Assembly: GCF_000423305.1 (NCBI RefSeq)
Contig: NZ_AUHS01000003.1
Coordinates: 124,001-188,000, forward strand
Source of the DNA: Legionella moravica DSM 19234
Lineage (GTDB): Bacteria; Pseudomonadota; Gammaproteobacteria; Legionellales; Legionellaceae
Reading direction: 5' to 3'
DNA length: 64,000 bases
The position numbers were made by a program, and so were the translations under genes. The notes below the pieces were generated by a model, which worked only from the letters and a program-made list of their open reading frames with translations, was not told the origin of the DNA and searched no databases. Below are positions 1 to 9,107 of the stretch, piece after piece; the stretch's first letter is position 1; each line of letters opens with the position of its first letter.

Positions 1-1258
1 CACCTAAAACGTAGGATCCCAAGTAAATAGTATTCCCGGTTTGCTGTTCTTTATCCAGATCCAAACGAACCTCCCACGGCAGAGTAGACATATAGTCTTC
101 CCAAATTTTTTCTTTAATAACCTCTACTTCAGTTACGCCTTCAATAGACTTTAGTTCCTCTATCAACGCAGCATGATCAAAAGTAAAATCATTATGATTT
201 GGAGGCAAATTTACATAAACAGTACATAATCGGCCATCATCTGGTCCTGTGCGATTATCTCGGGTAGTAATGAGAGCCAAATGACCAAAACCGGCTTCAT
301 CAAGTCCTTGTGGGAAATAATATTGATGCGGAGGTAAGCCCTTGATCTTATATACAGCAACAGGATATCTATAAAATTCCAATTGTTTCACACAGTTTGT
401 TTCAGTTTCGGTTAACTCCATCCCCAGGGAAGGCCAATTTTTAGGAGAAGTAGCTAAAACCAAAGTATCCGCAATTTCTGTATATTCAATACCATTTTGT
501 ACATAATTAACGGTAACTTGATCCGAATTCCGCTCAATATGAGTGACATGTGCATTCAGGCGAACATCAAAATTCCGGGCAATCTGTTGCATCAGCAGCT
601 GAAATCCCCCGTGTATTGCCAATAATGCGGGTTGTTGAACGATGTGTTCCACCAAAGCAAGCTCAGGCAGTGTCATTTTACCGAAATACTCAAGAACACT
701 ATAAGTAGGGCAATGAGTTATAGCACCATAACCAAAACCAGGCACGAAAGGCTTGGTCAAAAGAGGAATATGTTTCATTTCTCTTAACGTGCAATACTCA
801 GTAAATGGACGTTGTAACTCATCTGGAAGTTGTTTTTTATTTTGTTTTGCGTCTTGATAAATATCATAATCTTCATTAAAAGTTGACATCTCACTAATAA
901 GTTCTTTAACAAAGACTATTTTCTCAGCAAAAGATAATCCATTATATTTTTTTTGTATTTCAACTGTTTCCTGTTCCATTGGCACCATGGTTTCGTAAGT
1001 GAGGCCATGCTCGATTAACGCATCAATCACTACCCCATAGTTAGGTGCTACAGCCCCGGCTCCCAGTTCAGTTTTCAGCTCCGGATGATTAGGGTCGGAA
1101 TAGGTACGACACTTTCCACCCACTTCACCGTCGCGCTCCAAAAAGAGCATTTCTATGCTCACATGGTGTTCGTCGGCTATTTGTCGAAGCTTGCGAGCAC
1201 CAAATAAAGCGCTAGGCCCTGCACCAATAAAAATCACTTTAGAGGGAAGTTTTTTCAT
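1..1258 (-). CDS. FAD-dependent amine-oxidase-like oxidoreductase (partial, C-terminus outside window)
   Basis: About 419 codons are visible from an ATG at 1258, preceded by AGGA six bases upstream; no stop is reached before the window edge. The N-terminus has a dinucleotide-binding fold: VIFIGAGPSALFGARKL near residues 8-24 (GxGxxA), followed by FLERDGEVGGKCRTY, the acidic end of beta-2 and the GG of flavin amine oxidases. This pattern fits the NAD(P)/FAD amine oxidase-protoporphyrinogen oxidase superfamily, which oxidises amines or desaturates carbon skeletons using bound FAD. No residue identifies the substrate. It is the only gene in this corner and is separated from the Bat operon by 226 bases. 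The family call is sound; the reaction is unknown. Confidence 0.75.
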   Translation of the reverse strand, partial: MKKLPSKVIFIGAGPSALFGARKLRQIADEHHVSIEMLFLERDGEVGGKCRTYSDPNHPELKTELGAGAVAPNYGVVIDALIEHGLTYETMVPMEQETVEIQKKYNGLSFAEKIVFVKELISEMSTFNEDYDIYQDAKQNKKQLPDELQRPFTEYCTLREMKHIPLLTKPFVPGFGYGAITHCPTYSVLEYFGKMTLPELALVEHIVQQPALLAIHGGFQLLMQQIARNFDVRLNAHVTHIERNSDQVTVNYVQNGIEYTEIADTLVLATSPKNWPSLGMELTETETNCVKQLEFYRYPVAVYKIKGLPPHQYYFPQGLDEAGFGHLALITTRDNRTGPDDGRLCTVYVNLPPNHNDFTFDHAALIEELKSIEGVTEVEVIKEKIWEDYMSTLPWEVRLDLDKEQQTGNTIYLGSYVLG

Positions 1259-1484
1259 GACAATCCTTGTTCATTTAACTTAATTAAAACATCCATTCAT
1301 CGTTGAAGTGGAATCATTTCGCTACCGGTTTATCATAAAAAAGGATAAACGGCGCCCTGCTCCATATACATCCAATCAATATGAAGCACAAATTAAATTA
1401 ACATAGGAATTAGGGAGTTAAAACCAGGGGCTATTGAATACTCCGGAGAAACATCACCCGAAATGCACTATAAGCCCTCTTGCC

Positions 1485-3128
1485 CTAAAATGGATTGATA
1501 GGTGGTAATACATTAGAACTCTGTTTTTTATCGGCATTTGATCGTTTAAGAGCTATTACGGCTCGCAATAACTCATCGCCTCGCCATAAAATTTTCTCAT
1601 CACTTTTATATAAAACCTGTGACAGTAGATGAATCTGTTTTTTTAATTGAGCATCTCTAACCAGCTTGGTCAAATCAGAAAGATTCAGTAACGGAGCATC
1701 AGGCCATTGCACCTTACCCCATTTTAATAATGCATCACGTGCTTTTTTCGGATTGCATTCCGTACATGCTTTATTTAATTCCGTAAAAGCCTTCCTGACT
1801 TGTTTTTTAGAGGAATGACGGTTGTGTTTTTGCCATCCCCACAATCCTAAAGTGATGACCCATGCAAAAGCAAAGAGAATGGCGACAATCCACCCCCAGT
1901 TAAATGAAGCATGTGGATATGAATCAATTTCTCGGCCTTGGTTTTCTGTCGTTGGCATTACGGAACTGTTTTGGGATTCAGTTTTTTCATTGCTGGTCGC
2001 TAAAGAAGGAGTAATATCAAGACTTCGAGGCGCCAGAACCGCAACTTCATCCTTACCCGTTTCTGTATTAAACCAGTGGAGGCGTAATTCAGGGATGGTA
2101 ATTTTTCCTGCTTTATTAAACAAATAAGTTACTTTAAACTGGGTACTGCCTACCAACTCACCCTGTTTTACCTGATTTTTATCAGCACCTTTTTCAGGGT
2201 ACACGCTAAACGCATCCGTTTCTTCAAAATCAAGGGTAGGCAATAGTTGTGCGGGAATGGATACCCCTTCAAGCGTTACTGTGCGGGTTAATGTACTTCC
2301 TTGTCCAAGGGTCTGGCTCGAGTTTTCATACTGCTCACTTAATTTAACCTGTTTTGCAGGTAACCATAATGTTCCCTTATATTGAGAGGGAATAGGCTGT
2401 ACGTTTAGCTTGATTGTTTTATCTTCAACTTTGATTCGCTGAGAATTAATATCATAAATCAAAGCTGTAAACTTTGGAGAAATGATATCCAAAGTACCGC
2501 TTTTTTGCGGGAAAATCGCATAATTTTGTTCTTCTACAACATAGTTAACATTATTTTGTACGGTTTGATAGCGCTTGGCATCCCCTAGCGGAATTAACAG
2601 GGCATTATCTACTTGTGGCCCCTGATATTCGGCATCCAGAAGTCTTTTGCTGTTGTATAACTTAACGGTATAAATGATCTGTTGATTCACATAAGGTTTC
2701 TTTTCATTCACATCTGCCGTCAAAACAACATCTTGTTGCTGCGCGGAATTGTTTTGAAAATCCTGATTAGTCTGACTGCCATCTACATTAATAGTAATAG
2801 GATTGCTTTTATCCAAGCCCAGTTTTATTGCAGGAATAGTTAATATGCCTGGCTTTAAAGCTTTTAACGAAATAATCCATTGACTGGCCGTTTGAGCCTG
2901 ACCATTAATAAGTATGTAATTAACATGACGTTCCGTACCGTAAATGGTGAAGTCCTTTTGCAACACGGTCAAATCTGGAACCCCTCCATTTTGGGCACTG
3001 TCATCAGTTATGATTAATTTAAAAACATCACCCAAGGCTACCTGGGATGGTTCAACTTGCACCTGAATTTCCGCAAAAGCAAACAGCGCATAACAACTTA
3101 ACAATACCGATACTATTATTTTTTTCAT
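1485..3128 (-). CDS. batD: BatD family protein (oxygen/aerotolerance operon)
   Basis: This is a protein of about 547 residues with a cleavable-looking signal peptide (MKKIIVSVLLSCYALFAFA), a long beta-rich extracytoplasmic region and one C-terminal membrane span (GWIVAILFAFAWVITLGLW) before a basic cytoplasmic tail. That layout is the BatD (oxygen tolerance) family. I chose the ATG at 3128 because it overlaps the stop of the upstream TPR gene by 4 bases (ATGA) and begins the signal peptide. A GTG three codons upstream is possible. It is the last gene of the MoxR/Bat operon. BatD is thought to act at the membrane with the von Willebrand proteins of the operon, but its biochemical role is not established. 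Confidence 0.85.
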   Translation of the reverse strand: MKKIIVSVLLSCYALFAFAEIQVQVEPSQVALGDVFKLIITDDSAQNGGVPDLTVLQKDFTIYGTERHVNYILINGQAQTASQWIISLKALKPGILTIPAIKLGLDKSNPITINVDGSQTNQDFQNNSAQQQDVVLTADVNEKKPYVNQQIIYTVKLYNSKRLLDAEYQGPQVDNALLIPLGDAKRYQTVQNNVNYVVEEQNYAIFPQKSGTLDIISPKFTALIYDINSQRIKVEDKTIKLNVQPIPSQYKGTLWLPAKQVKLSEQYENSSQTLGQGSTLTRTVTLEGVSIPAQLLPTLDFEETDAFSVYPEKGADKNQVKQGELVGSTQFKVTYLFNKAGKITIPELRLHWFNTETGKDEVAVLAPRSLDITPSLATSNEKTESQNSSVMPTTENQGREIDSYPHASFNWGWIVAILFAFAWVITLGLWGWQKHNRHSSKKQVRKAFTELNKACTECNPKKARDALLKWGKVQWPDAPLLNLSDLTKLVRDAQLKKQIHLLSQVLYKSDEKILWRGDELLRAVIALKRSNADKKQSSNVLPPINPF

Positions 3129-3967
3129 TGGTACCACCCACGTTCTCTTCGTAAATGATCTCGTAAAAACTTTTCTCTCAGCAAACCACCTGGATCGTCA
3201 GGAATCAGCCGTAACCATTGCTGTTTTGCTTGTTGCTTTTCCTGCTCCGCTTCAGACTGAGCATCACCTTCCTGCTGATCCTCATTTTTTTTACTTTGAT
3301 CTTGTTTGTTATTCTGCTGATCTTTGTTTTGCTGATCTTTATTTTGTTGATCTTTATTTTGTTGATCTTTATTTTGTTGATCTTTATTTTGTTGATCTTT
3401 GTTTTGTTGATCTTTGTTTTGCTGATCTTTGTTTTGCTGATCTTTGTTTTGTTGATCTTTGTTTTGTTGATCTTTGTTTTGTTGATCTTTGTTTTGTTGA
3501 TCTTTGTTTTGTTGATCTTTATTTTGCTGATCTTTGTTATTTTGGTTCTTATCGTCCTTATCTTTATTTTGTTTTTGCTCTTTATCTTTCTTTAACAATT
3601 CTTCTAACAATTTACGGTTATACAATGCATCCTGATTATCAGGATTAATTTTTAACGCTTTATTATACGCATCTATAGCCTGTTCGTATTGCCCCATATG
3701 TGCTAACGCATTGCCTTGATTGTAATAGCCCTGCTCATTATTTAATTCTTTAAACAATTCAGCGGCCTGCTCATAATCACCGGCACGATATGCGGCTGAC
3801 CCGATCCAATCATTTCGTTCAAATGTCTCTTTTGCTTTCTTAAACTGCCCCTTTTCCATCAAATGTTGGGCCTGTTGATCGGGTGTATACCACAAATCAG
3901 ACCAGCTAAATGCTTTGGCTTGCAAGGAAGAGAGTAGAATCATTAAGAATATCAAACAGCGGATCAT
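3125..3967 (-). CDS. BatC-like TPR protein with a 15-copy NKDQQ repeat tract
   Basis: This is a protein of about 280 residues. It starts at the ATG at 3967, which overlaps the batB stop as ATGA and opens a signal peptide (MIRCLIFLMILLSSLQAKAF). Residues about 30-130 contain TPR repeats (for example GNALAHMGQYEQAIDAYNKA), which bind protein partners. A highly charged low-complexity tract follows, made of 15 tandem copies of the pentapeptide NKDQQ between Lys/Asp/Gln-rich flanks. The C-terminus (QQWLRLIPDDPGGLLREKF) is a conserved feature of BatB/BatC-type TPR proteins. It lies between the two VWA genes and batD, so it probably scaffolds the complex. The repeat number is likely to vary between isolates. 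Confidence 0.82.
   Translation of the reverse strand: MIRCLIFLMILLSSLQAKAFSWSDLWYTPDQQAQHLMEKGQFKKAKETFERNDWIGSAAYRAGDYEQAAELFKELNNEQGYYNQGNALAHMGQYEQAIDAYNKALKINPDNQDALYNRKLLEELLKKDKEQKQNKDKDDKNQNNKDQQNKDQQNKDQQNKDQQNKDQQNKDQQNKDQQNKDQQNKDQQNKDQQNKDQQNKDQQNKDQQNKDQQNKDQQNNKQDQSKKNEDQQEGDAQSEAEQEKQQAKQQWLRLIPDDPGGLLREKFLRDHLRRERGWYQ
3315..3539 (-). repeat. 15-bp tandem repeat (15 copies) inside batC
   Basis: Fifteen consecutive 15-base units are visible on the minus strand; each reads aac aaa gat cag/caa caa or similar and encodes NKDQQ. Units differ only at third positions (caa/cag, aac/aat), so the array is nearly homogeneous and in frame. The unit length is a multiple of three, so copy-number changes would alter protein length without a frameshift. 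Confidence 0.95.
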
Positions 3968-4893
3968 ACGGCCACCCTCTGCAACCAGCCTCGTCGAAAT
4001 ACAGGTAACAAGAACATTAAGGCAGGAATTAAAAACCATCGTCCCTCATCTCGCCAAAGCGGGATGTCATCCTCTTTGCTTAATGCATACTCCTCATTTC
4101 CAGTGCTATTAAGCCATAGGTCCAAATCACGCGAATCAGAGGAGTATCTTAATAATTGACCATTACCCGCATTGGCAAAATTTTGAAACAAGGGATTTAA
4201 TTTACTGTCTGCCCTAACAGGTAAAATCGAAGAATGAATACCGGATTGAGCCATTTTTTTTGCTTTATTAATGGCATCAGATGAAGGCGTGTCGGCAGTT
4301 AAGACTAAAATTTGACCGTGTTGATACCCAGCCTGACTAATCAATTGACTGGCTTCATTTAGGGCACTAACCAAATTTTGTCCTCCTACTGGCATTACGT
4401 CCTGTGTCAAAGAAGATAATAGAGAAGATATGGTTTGCCCATCATCAGTTAACGGAGAAACGACAAAAGGTTCTCCTGTAAAAACAATCAATCCAAATTG
4501 CCCAACATCCTTACGTGTCAATACATCGTGCAATTTGAATTTAGCTCTGCTGAGTCGATTGGGGGTCAAATCATCTGCCATCATATTATCTGACATATCC
4601 AATACCAGAACTCGGGGTTCTATAGGTCTGTAAGTGGGAACCGGTAATTTAACCCAACTGGGTCCAGCACTACTGATAATCATGAAAAAAACACTCAACA
4701 ATAGTAAAATCACCGAGAATTTTCGCGTTCCCTGACGTTTACTTTGAATTAAATGACCCAGCAAATGGCTGTCGCATACCTCCCCCCAGGCATGTAACCG
4801 GGGAGTTTGCCGCCATAGAGCAAGGGCTAGACCTACCAAAGGGATTACCAATAATAGCCACCATGGCCTTAAAAAATGAAAATCAGCTATCAT
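3964..4893 (-). CDS. batB: BatB-like von Willebrand factor A membrane protein
   Basis: This 309-residue protein has two N-terminal membrane spans (near residues 11-27 and 60-75), a VWA domain from about residue 94, and a C-terminal span (WFLIPALMFLLPVF). The metal-ion-dependent adhesion site usually reads DxSxS. Here it is D99-M-S101-D-N103, so the second serine is replaced by asparagine. The ATG overlaps the batA stop by 4 bases and the stop overlaps the next gene's start by 4 bases, which suggests translational coupling. The family works with BatA and MoxR in assembly or stress tolerance of envelope proteins; the exact substrate is unknown. Confidence 0.85.
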   Translation of the reverse strand: MIADFHFLRPWWLLLVIPLVGLALALWRQTPRLHAWGEVCDSHLLGHLIQSKRQGTRKFSVILLLLSVFFMIISSAGPSWVKLPVPTYRPIEPRVLVLDMSDNMMADDLTPNRLSRAKFKLHDVLTRKDVGQFGLIVFTGEPFVVSPLTDDGQTISSLLSSLTQDVMPVGGQNLVSALNEASQLISQAGYQHGQILVLTADTPSSDAINKAKKMAQSGIHSSILPVRADSKLNPLFQNFANAGNGQLLRYSSDSRDLDLWLNSTGNEEYALSKEDDIPLWRDEGRWFLIPALMFLLPVFRRGWLQRVAV

Positions 4894-5918
4894 GACTTCA
4901 GTTCCTCCCTGGATCTAAATAGTGCCTTCATGTTAAGAACCCATTCGGCTTTTCTACCCATCCAATAAAAACTTAATAATAAAGCCAATCCAACAAACCA
5001 GGGATAATATTCTTTTTGTGGACGGACTGTAGCCTGCTCCTGCTTGACGGTTTCCAGTTGGTTAATAGTCTGATAGATAGCTTGTAGAGACTCTGTATCT
5101 GTTGCTCTAAAATAACGTCCACCCGTCATATCGGCCATTTTCTTTAAAGTGTCTTCATCAAGATCAGCAGTCACGTTCTGATTAAAGAAATCCATGCTTA
5201 ACGCTCTGGGATCTGCCTCAGAACCTAATCCGATAGTATAAATTTTAATTCCATCATCACGGGCTAACTCAGCGGCTTTTAATGGAGCTAAAACTCCCGA
5301 ATTATTTGCACCATCTGTTAAAAGAATGATCACCCGACCCTCTTTGGGCACTTCATCCAATCGTTTTACAGCCAGGCCCACAGCATCTCCGATTGACGTT
5401 GTTTTTCCTGCTAAACCTGCAGTTGCATCCTCAATGCGCATTAGCACACTGTGCTTGTCATATGTAAGAGGAGTTTGCAAATAGGCGCGAGTTCCAAAAA
5501 GAATCAAGCCAATTCGATCACCCTTTCGATCCTGTACAAATTGCTCTGCAGCTCGTTTCACAACCAATAAACGGCTGGCTGGACGACCATGCAAGATCAT
5601 GTCATTAATTTCCATGCTTCCTGACAAATCAAGTACCATCATGATGTTGTAGCCCTCTCTGGCTACTGGTTTAGGCTCACCAACCCAACGCGGACCAGAA
5701 AGAGCCAATACAAGCAATAACCAAACTACAGCAGGGATGATTAATAATTTCTGGGCTGAAACAGATCGCTTTTCCTGTTCCACGATTCCTGCCATTGCTT
5801 CAAAAAAGGGGACTTTCAATGCAGTAGGCAAGGTAACGGTGACTCTGGGTAACAGATACCAGATCACCACAGGTAAAGGCAATGCAACAAGCACCCAGGG
5901 ATTCACGAGTTCAAACAT
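4890..5918 (-). CDS. batA: BatA von Willebrand factor A membrane protein
   Basis: This is a 342-residue protein with the standard BatA layout: an N-terminal span (PWVLVALPLPVVIWYLL), a second span near residues 58-74, a VWA domain and a C-terminal span (WFVGLALLLSFYWMG). The MIDAS is intact (D97-L-S99-G-S101), with downstream TPLTYD and LLTDGANNSG supplying the other metal ligands typical of VWA domains. It overlaps the DUF4381 gene upstream by 16 bases and batB downstream by 4 bases. The intact site here contrasts with the altered one in BatB. Confidence 0.9.
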   Translation of the reverse strand: MFELVNPWVLVALPLPVVIWYLLPRVTVTLPTALKVPFFEAMAGIVEQEKRSVSAQKLLIIPAVVWLLLVLALSGPRWVGEPKPVAREGYNIMMVLDLSGSMEINDMILHGRPASRLLVVKRAAEQFVQDRKGDRIGLILFGTRAYLQTPLTYDKHSVLMRIEDATAGLAGKTTSIGDAVGLAVKRLDEVPKEGRVIILLTDGANNSGVLAPLKAAELARDDGIKIYTIGLGSEADPRALSMDFFNQNVTADLDEDTLKKMADMTGGRYFRATDTESLQAIYQTINQLETVKQEQATVRPQKEYYPWFVGLALLLSFYWMGRKAEWVLNMKALFRSREELKS

Positions 5919-6391
5919 GGAGCCCCCCGTTGTTTAATCCATTGCTCTGCACAAGTAAATAAAGGATCCAGATTCACAGACTCCGCCGTTTTAAATGGCG
6001 ACTCCAGAAGCATGGCCTTAACTTGTTTAAAATCAATGTTTTTACTGGTTTTATTTAAAAAATCGATCCAATCGTCACCATGAATACTGGCCACTTCAGC
6101 TCTCGGAAAATACACTAAAGCAACTCGTCGTAATAACTCTGAAATTCGCGCACTGGCGATTTGGACATTTCGATCCTTGAGGTAATTTTCTTTATAAATA
6201 TGTAATAAACCAAGAGCCTTGCGTTTTGCCAAACCGTTAATGTGTTGTTTATAAGACCAATACGCGATACCGATGATAAGCAAAAACATCATGCTCATCA
6301 CCACATACCATCCTGGAGCCAAGGGCCACCATCCTATGGGATCTGGTAAATGGATGTCCTTTAATTGAGCCAAGGGATCGGTTTTAGCCAC
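5903..6391 (-). CDS. DUF4381 domain membrane protein of the Bat operon
   Basis: This is a 162-residue protein. A short N-terminal segment (LPDPIGWWPLAPGWYVV) leads into one membrane span (MSMMFLLIIGIAYWSY), and a cytoplasmic helical domain follows with ISELLRRVALVYFPRAEVA, the usual DUF4381 signature. It overlaps the DUF58 gene by 8 bases and batA by 16 bases. DUF4381 proteins are regularly encoded between DUF58 and BatA genes. No enzymatic residues are apparent, so it is probably a structural member of the membrane complex. Confidence 0.82.
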   Translation of the reverse strand: MAKTDPLAQLKDIHLPDPIGWWPLAPGWYVVMSMMFLLIIGIAYWSYKQHINGLAKRKALGLLHIYKENYLKDRNVQIASARISELLRRVALVYFPRAEVASIHGDDWIDFLNKTSKNIDFKQVKAMLLESPFKTAESVNLDPLFTCAEQWIKQRGAPCLNS

Positions 6392-7295
6392 GAGACCTCC
6401 TCGGAAAAGTCTGGCGCACCAATTGAGTCAGATTTGTCTCGGAGGTAGCCTGTACGTATTGAATTTGCAAGCGCTTGAATTGTTCTCTTAAGTATTCAAC
6501 TCTCTGCTGACAATACAGTTCATAAGCAGAACGTACGGCAGATAGGCTGGTATCCAGTATTATTTCATGCTGACCATTAGTCATCGCATACTGCTCTGGC
6601 TTGGGTGGCACTAACTCTAGACGGTCACAAATATGGTACGCCAGGATATCATTATGGCCACGCAATCGATTCAGATGCTTTTCACATTCTGCATCCATAG
6701 TATAAAAATCACTGATTAATACCAAAATACTTCCCGGTCTGATTACCCGACGCAATCTCACAAGCGCATCACTGAGCAGTCTGGGTTTTTCTTCCCGTTG
6801 TGCTTCTGTCTGTGCAGTGTATTGGCTCAGTGATGCCAACAAAGGCAAAACGCCTGAATCACGGCCACGCGGAATAAATTCACTATGTTCTGAAGCTGAA
6901 AAAAAGAAACCGCCTACCCTGTCTCCTTGTTTAATGACAGTCCATGCCAGAATCGCTGCCAATCGTGCAGCAACTACTGATTTAAAAGCGACACGAGTAC
7001 CAAAAATCATGGATGGATTAAAATCAACAAGAAGAACGACTGGCCTCTCACGTTCTTCCTGATAAATTTTTACATGAGGCCTGCCTGTACGAGCAGTAAC
7101 TCGCCATTCCATATGACGAATTTCATCACCTGCCTGATAATTTCTCACCTCGGCAAAATCCATTCCACGACCACGCAATTTGGACAAATGAGAACCAGAA
7201 CGCAAAGCCCTGCCTTCAGGTTGATATTGAATCGATTGAGCATAGCGTCTCAGATCGATTAATTCATTTAACTCAGCAACAACACCATCTGCCAT
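6384..7295 (-). CDS. DUF58 domain protein
   Basis: This 303-residue protein carries the DUF58 core VRNYQAGDEIRHMEWR followed by TARTGRPHVKIYQEERERP, then a degenerate VWA-like fold (VVLLVDFNPSM and VLISDFYTMDAE). DUF58 proteins are the usual partners of MoxR AAA+ ATPases. The gene begins 8 bases after moxR ends and overlaps the DUF4381 gene. No membrane span is evident, unlike in many DUF58 proteins, so it is probably cytoplasmic and peripheral to the Bat complex. Confidence 0.88.
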   Translation of the reverse strand: MADGVVAELNELIDLRRYAQSIQYQPEGRALRSGSHLSKLRGRGMDFAEVRNYQAGDEIRHMEWRVTARTGRPHVKIYQEERERPVVLLVDFNPSMIFGTRVAFKSVVAARLAAILAWTVIKQGDRVGGFFFSASEHSEFIPRGRDSGVLPLLASLSQYTAQTEAQREEKPRLLSDALVRLRRVIRPGSILVLISDFYTMDAECEKHLNRLRGHNDILAYHICDRLELVPPKPEQYAMTNGQHEIILDTSLSAVRSAYELYCQQRVEYLREQFKRLQIQYVQATSETNLTQLVRQTFPRRSRG

Positions 7296-7303
7296 AAAAA
7301 CCT

Positions 7304-8299
7304 CTAAGGAATAGCAACCAAGCGTAATAGCGAGTCAATAAAATCATCGCTGCTCACTCCCTCAGCCTCGGCTTCATAACTCAAAAGTATTCTATGCCGC
7401 AACACATCATGGGCGACGACATGAATGTCATCTGGAACCACATAATCTCGCCCCGCAAGCCATGCGTGTGCTTTCGAACACCTATCTAAAGCGATAGTAG
7501 CACGAGGACTGGCGCCATAGCGCAACCAACGACCCAGTTCGTCACTATAGACGCCAGGATTTCGCGTTGCAATCACCAACTGCACCAGATAATTTTCCAA
7601 TGCCTCGCTGGTATGTACTTTTAATACCTGCTTTCGGGCTTCAAATAAAGTGCTTTGCTGCAATTTGGGAAATTGTTCGTGTTTCACTACAGCCGCCCCC
7701 AATGCTTCTTTGCGAGTCAAAGCAAGAATATCATGCTCTACCTGAGCATCAGGATACCCAATTTTAACGTACATTAAAAATCGATCCAGCTGAGCTTCCG
7801 GCAAAGGATAGGTACCCTCCTGCTCAATTGGATTCTGCGTCGCCATGACTAAAAACAACTCAGGAAGTGGATAAGTTTTACCACCAATGGTAACCTGCCG
7901 CTCAGCCATTGCCTCAAGCAAGGCGGATTGGACTTTTGCAGGGGCACGGTTAATTTCATCTGCCAAAATAAGATGATGGAAAATAGGGCCGGGTTGAAAT
8001 ACAAAAGAACCATTTTGCGGATGATAGACATCCGTTCCTGTTAAATCACCGGGCAAAAGATCAGGAGTAAACTGAATACGATGAAAATCACCTTCAACCC
8101 CATCAGACAACTCTTTTACCGCCCTTGTTTTAGCCAGACCAGGTGCACCTTCAACCAATAAGTGTCCATCAGCTAGCAAAGCAATTAAAAGCCGGGAGAT
8201 CAGGCCTTTTTGACCCAAAATCCGCGAATTAAGGTGATCGCTTAACCGCAATATCTGATTCTGCACCGTGTCTACACGTTTATCGTCCAGTTGCTCCAT
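7304..8299 (-). CDS. moxR: MoxR family AAA+ ATPase
   Basis: This 331-residue AAA+ ATPase of the MoxR branch has a Walker A at residues 51-58 (GAPGLAKT), a Walker B ending in D114-E115 (ILADEINRAPAKVQSALLEAM is split here by the conserved helix), sensor motif MATQNPIEQEGTYPLPEAQ and the C-terminal lid (RYGASPRATIALD). MoxR proteins act as chaperone-like ATPases that mature metalloenzymes or envelope complexes together with VWA partners. It is the first gene of the seven-gene minus-strand operon. A good promoter and an AAGG ribosome-binding site precede it. Confidence 0.92.
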   Translation of the reverse strand: MEQLDDKRVDTVQNQILRLSDHLNSRILGQKGLISRLLIALLADGHLLVEGAPGLAKTRAVKELSDGVEGDFHRIQFTPDLLPGDLTGTDVYHPQNGSFVFQPGPIFHHLILADEINRAPAKVQSALLEAMAERQVTIGGKTYPLPELFLVMATQNPIEQEGTYPLPEAQLDRFLMYVKIGYPDAQVEHDILALTRKEALGAAVVKHEQFPKLQQSTLFEARKQVLKVHTSEALENYLVQLVIATRNPGVYSDELGRWLRYGASPRATIALDRCSKAHAWLAGRDYVVPDDIHVVAHDVLRHRILLSYEAEAEGVSSDDFIDSLLRLVAIP

Positions 8300-8325
8300 T
8301 ACAATTACCTTTCGAAAAAAAGCTT

Positions 8326-8354
8326 ATCCTAACGTGATTCAATCCAGATGCCAA
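8326..8354 (-). promoter_or_regulatory. Candidate sigma-70 promoter of the moxR-bat operon
   Basis: On the minus strand TTGGCA and TAGGAT are separated by exactly 17 bases, and the -10 lies 26 bases upstream of the moxR ATG. Both hexamers differ by one or two bases from consensus. This is the only strong candidate in the 246-base gap upstream of the operon. Confidence 0.55.
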
Positions 8355-8545
8355 GTAGCTATCCCAACCATGGCATCAGCTAACCTATTCTAATGGCATT
8401 ATATAAAAGCAACATGGAACAATCACTATTCAGTCGTCCAAAAAATGGGCTGTCATTAGGGTTGATTAACAATAATAGACCCCGAACCAAGATCACTCTC
8501 GACAAGCTCAGACGTTTATTTTACATGGGGTAGATGGATGAACGA

Positions 8546-8986
8546 TCACTGATAATCACTATGAAGCTCAAGGGGCATCATCGCCTGAACCCGCTCGTAT
8601 AAAGAAATTATTTTTTCGCAAAACACATGAAGCTGTTGCGTATTTTCCCATAAATCATAGCCAATTCCTTTATTGAACACCTGTTGTCTTGATAAAGTTT
8701 TGAGCAGAAAAATCTCTTGGGTAGAGAATCCCAGATGGATATTTAACTCAACCAGCTCCATCAGATTTTTATATTCCTTGATGGGTCGATGTTCATGCAG
8801 GCAATAAGCTTTCAAAGTCAGTTGAAACGCCTGATACATCAGCGAAGTTATAGGGGTAAATGAATCCAGAGAATCCCCATTCCTGATGATTCCTTGTGAA
8901 ATCTGTTGGAGCAAATAATCGGCAGAATAGGCATGTTGAGTCGCTATGCTGACTAATTCCAAAGGCGATAAATAACGCTTGTCCAT
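8546..8986 (-). CDS. Hypothetical alpha-helical protein, weakly HEPN-like
   Basis: This is a protein of about 146 residues. I place the start at the ATG at 8986 because AGGAG lies eight bases upstream; a TTG start at 9025 would add 13 residues. The sequence is almost wholly helical, with FQLTLKAYCLHEHRPIKEYK followed by NLMELVELNIHLGF. That order of a Lys-containing helix, a basic loop and a second helix recalls HEPN-type helical bundles, but the diagnostic RxxxxH motif is not clear. The gene stands alone between the moxR operon and a divergent tRNA-modification gene. I do not recognise its function. Confidence 0.6.
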   Translation of the reverse strand: MDKRYLSPLELVSIATQHAYSADYLLQQISQGIIRNGDSLDSFTPITSLMYQAFQLTLKAYCLHEHRPIKEYKNLMELVELNIHLGFSTQEIFLLKTLSRQQVFNKGIGYDLWENTQQLHVFCEKIISLYERVQAMMPLELHSDYQ

Positions 8987-9107
8987 CTGGAGTCTCTCCT
9001 GTTCCAAAAGGTACGGAGTAATCAAATCCCTATTACGCCGATGATGACTACTTCTTAATATTAGATATGTGATAAAATGGGACTGATTATATCCTTTAAT
9101 TTATTAC

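Noticed and set aside
3315-3539. CRISPR-like array
   Set aside because: The 15-base units are directly adjacent with no spacers and encode an in-frame peptide repeat.
3218-3648. Plus-strand ORFs opposite the batC repeat
   Set aside because: They are the complement of the 15-bp repeat in frames that happen to lack stops; products are monotonous Leu/Ile/Phe repeats.
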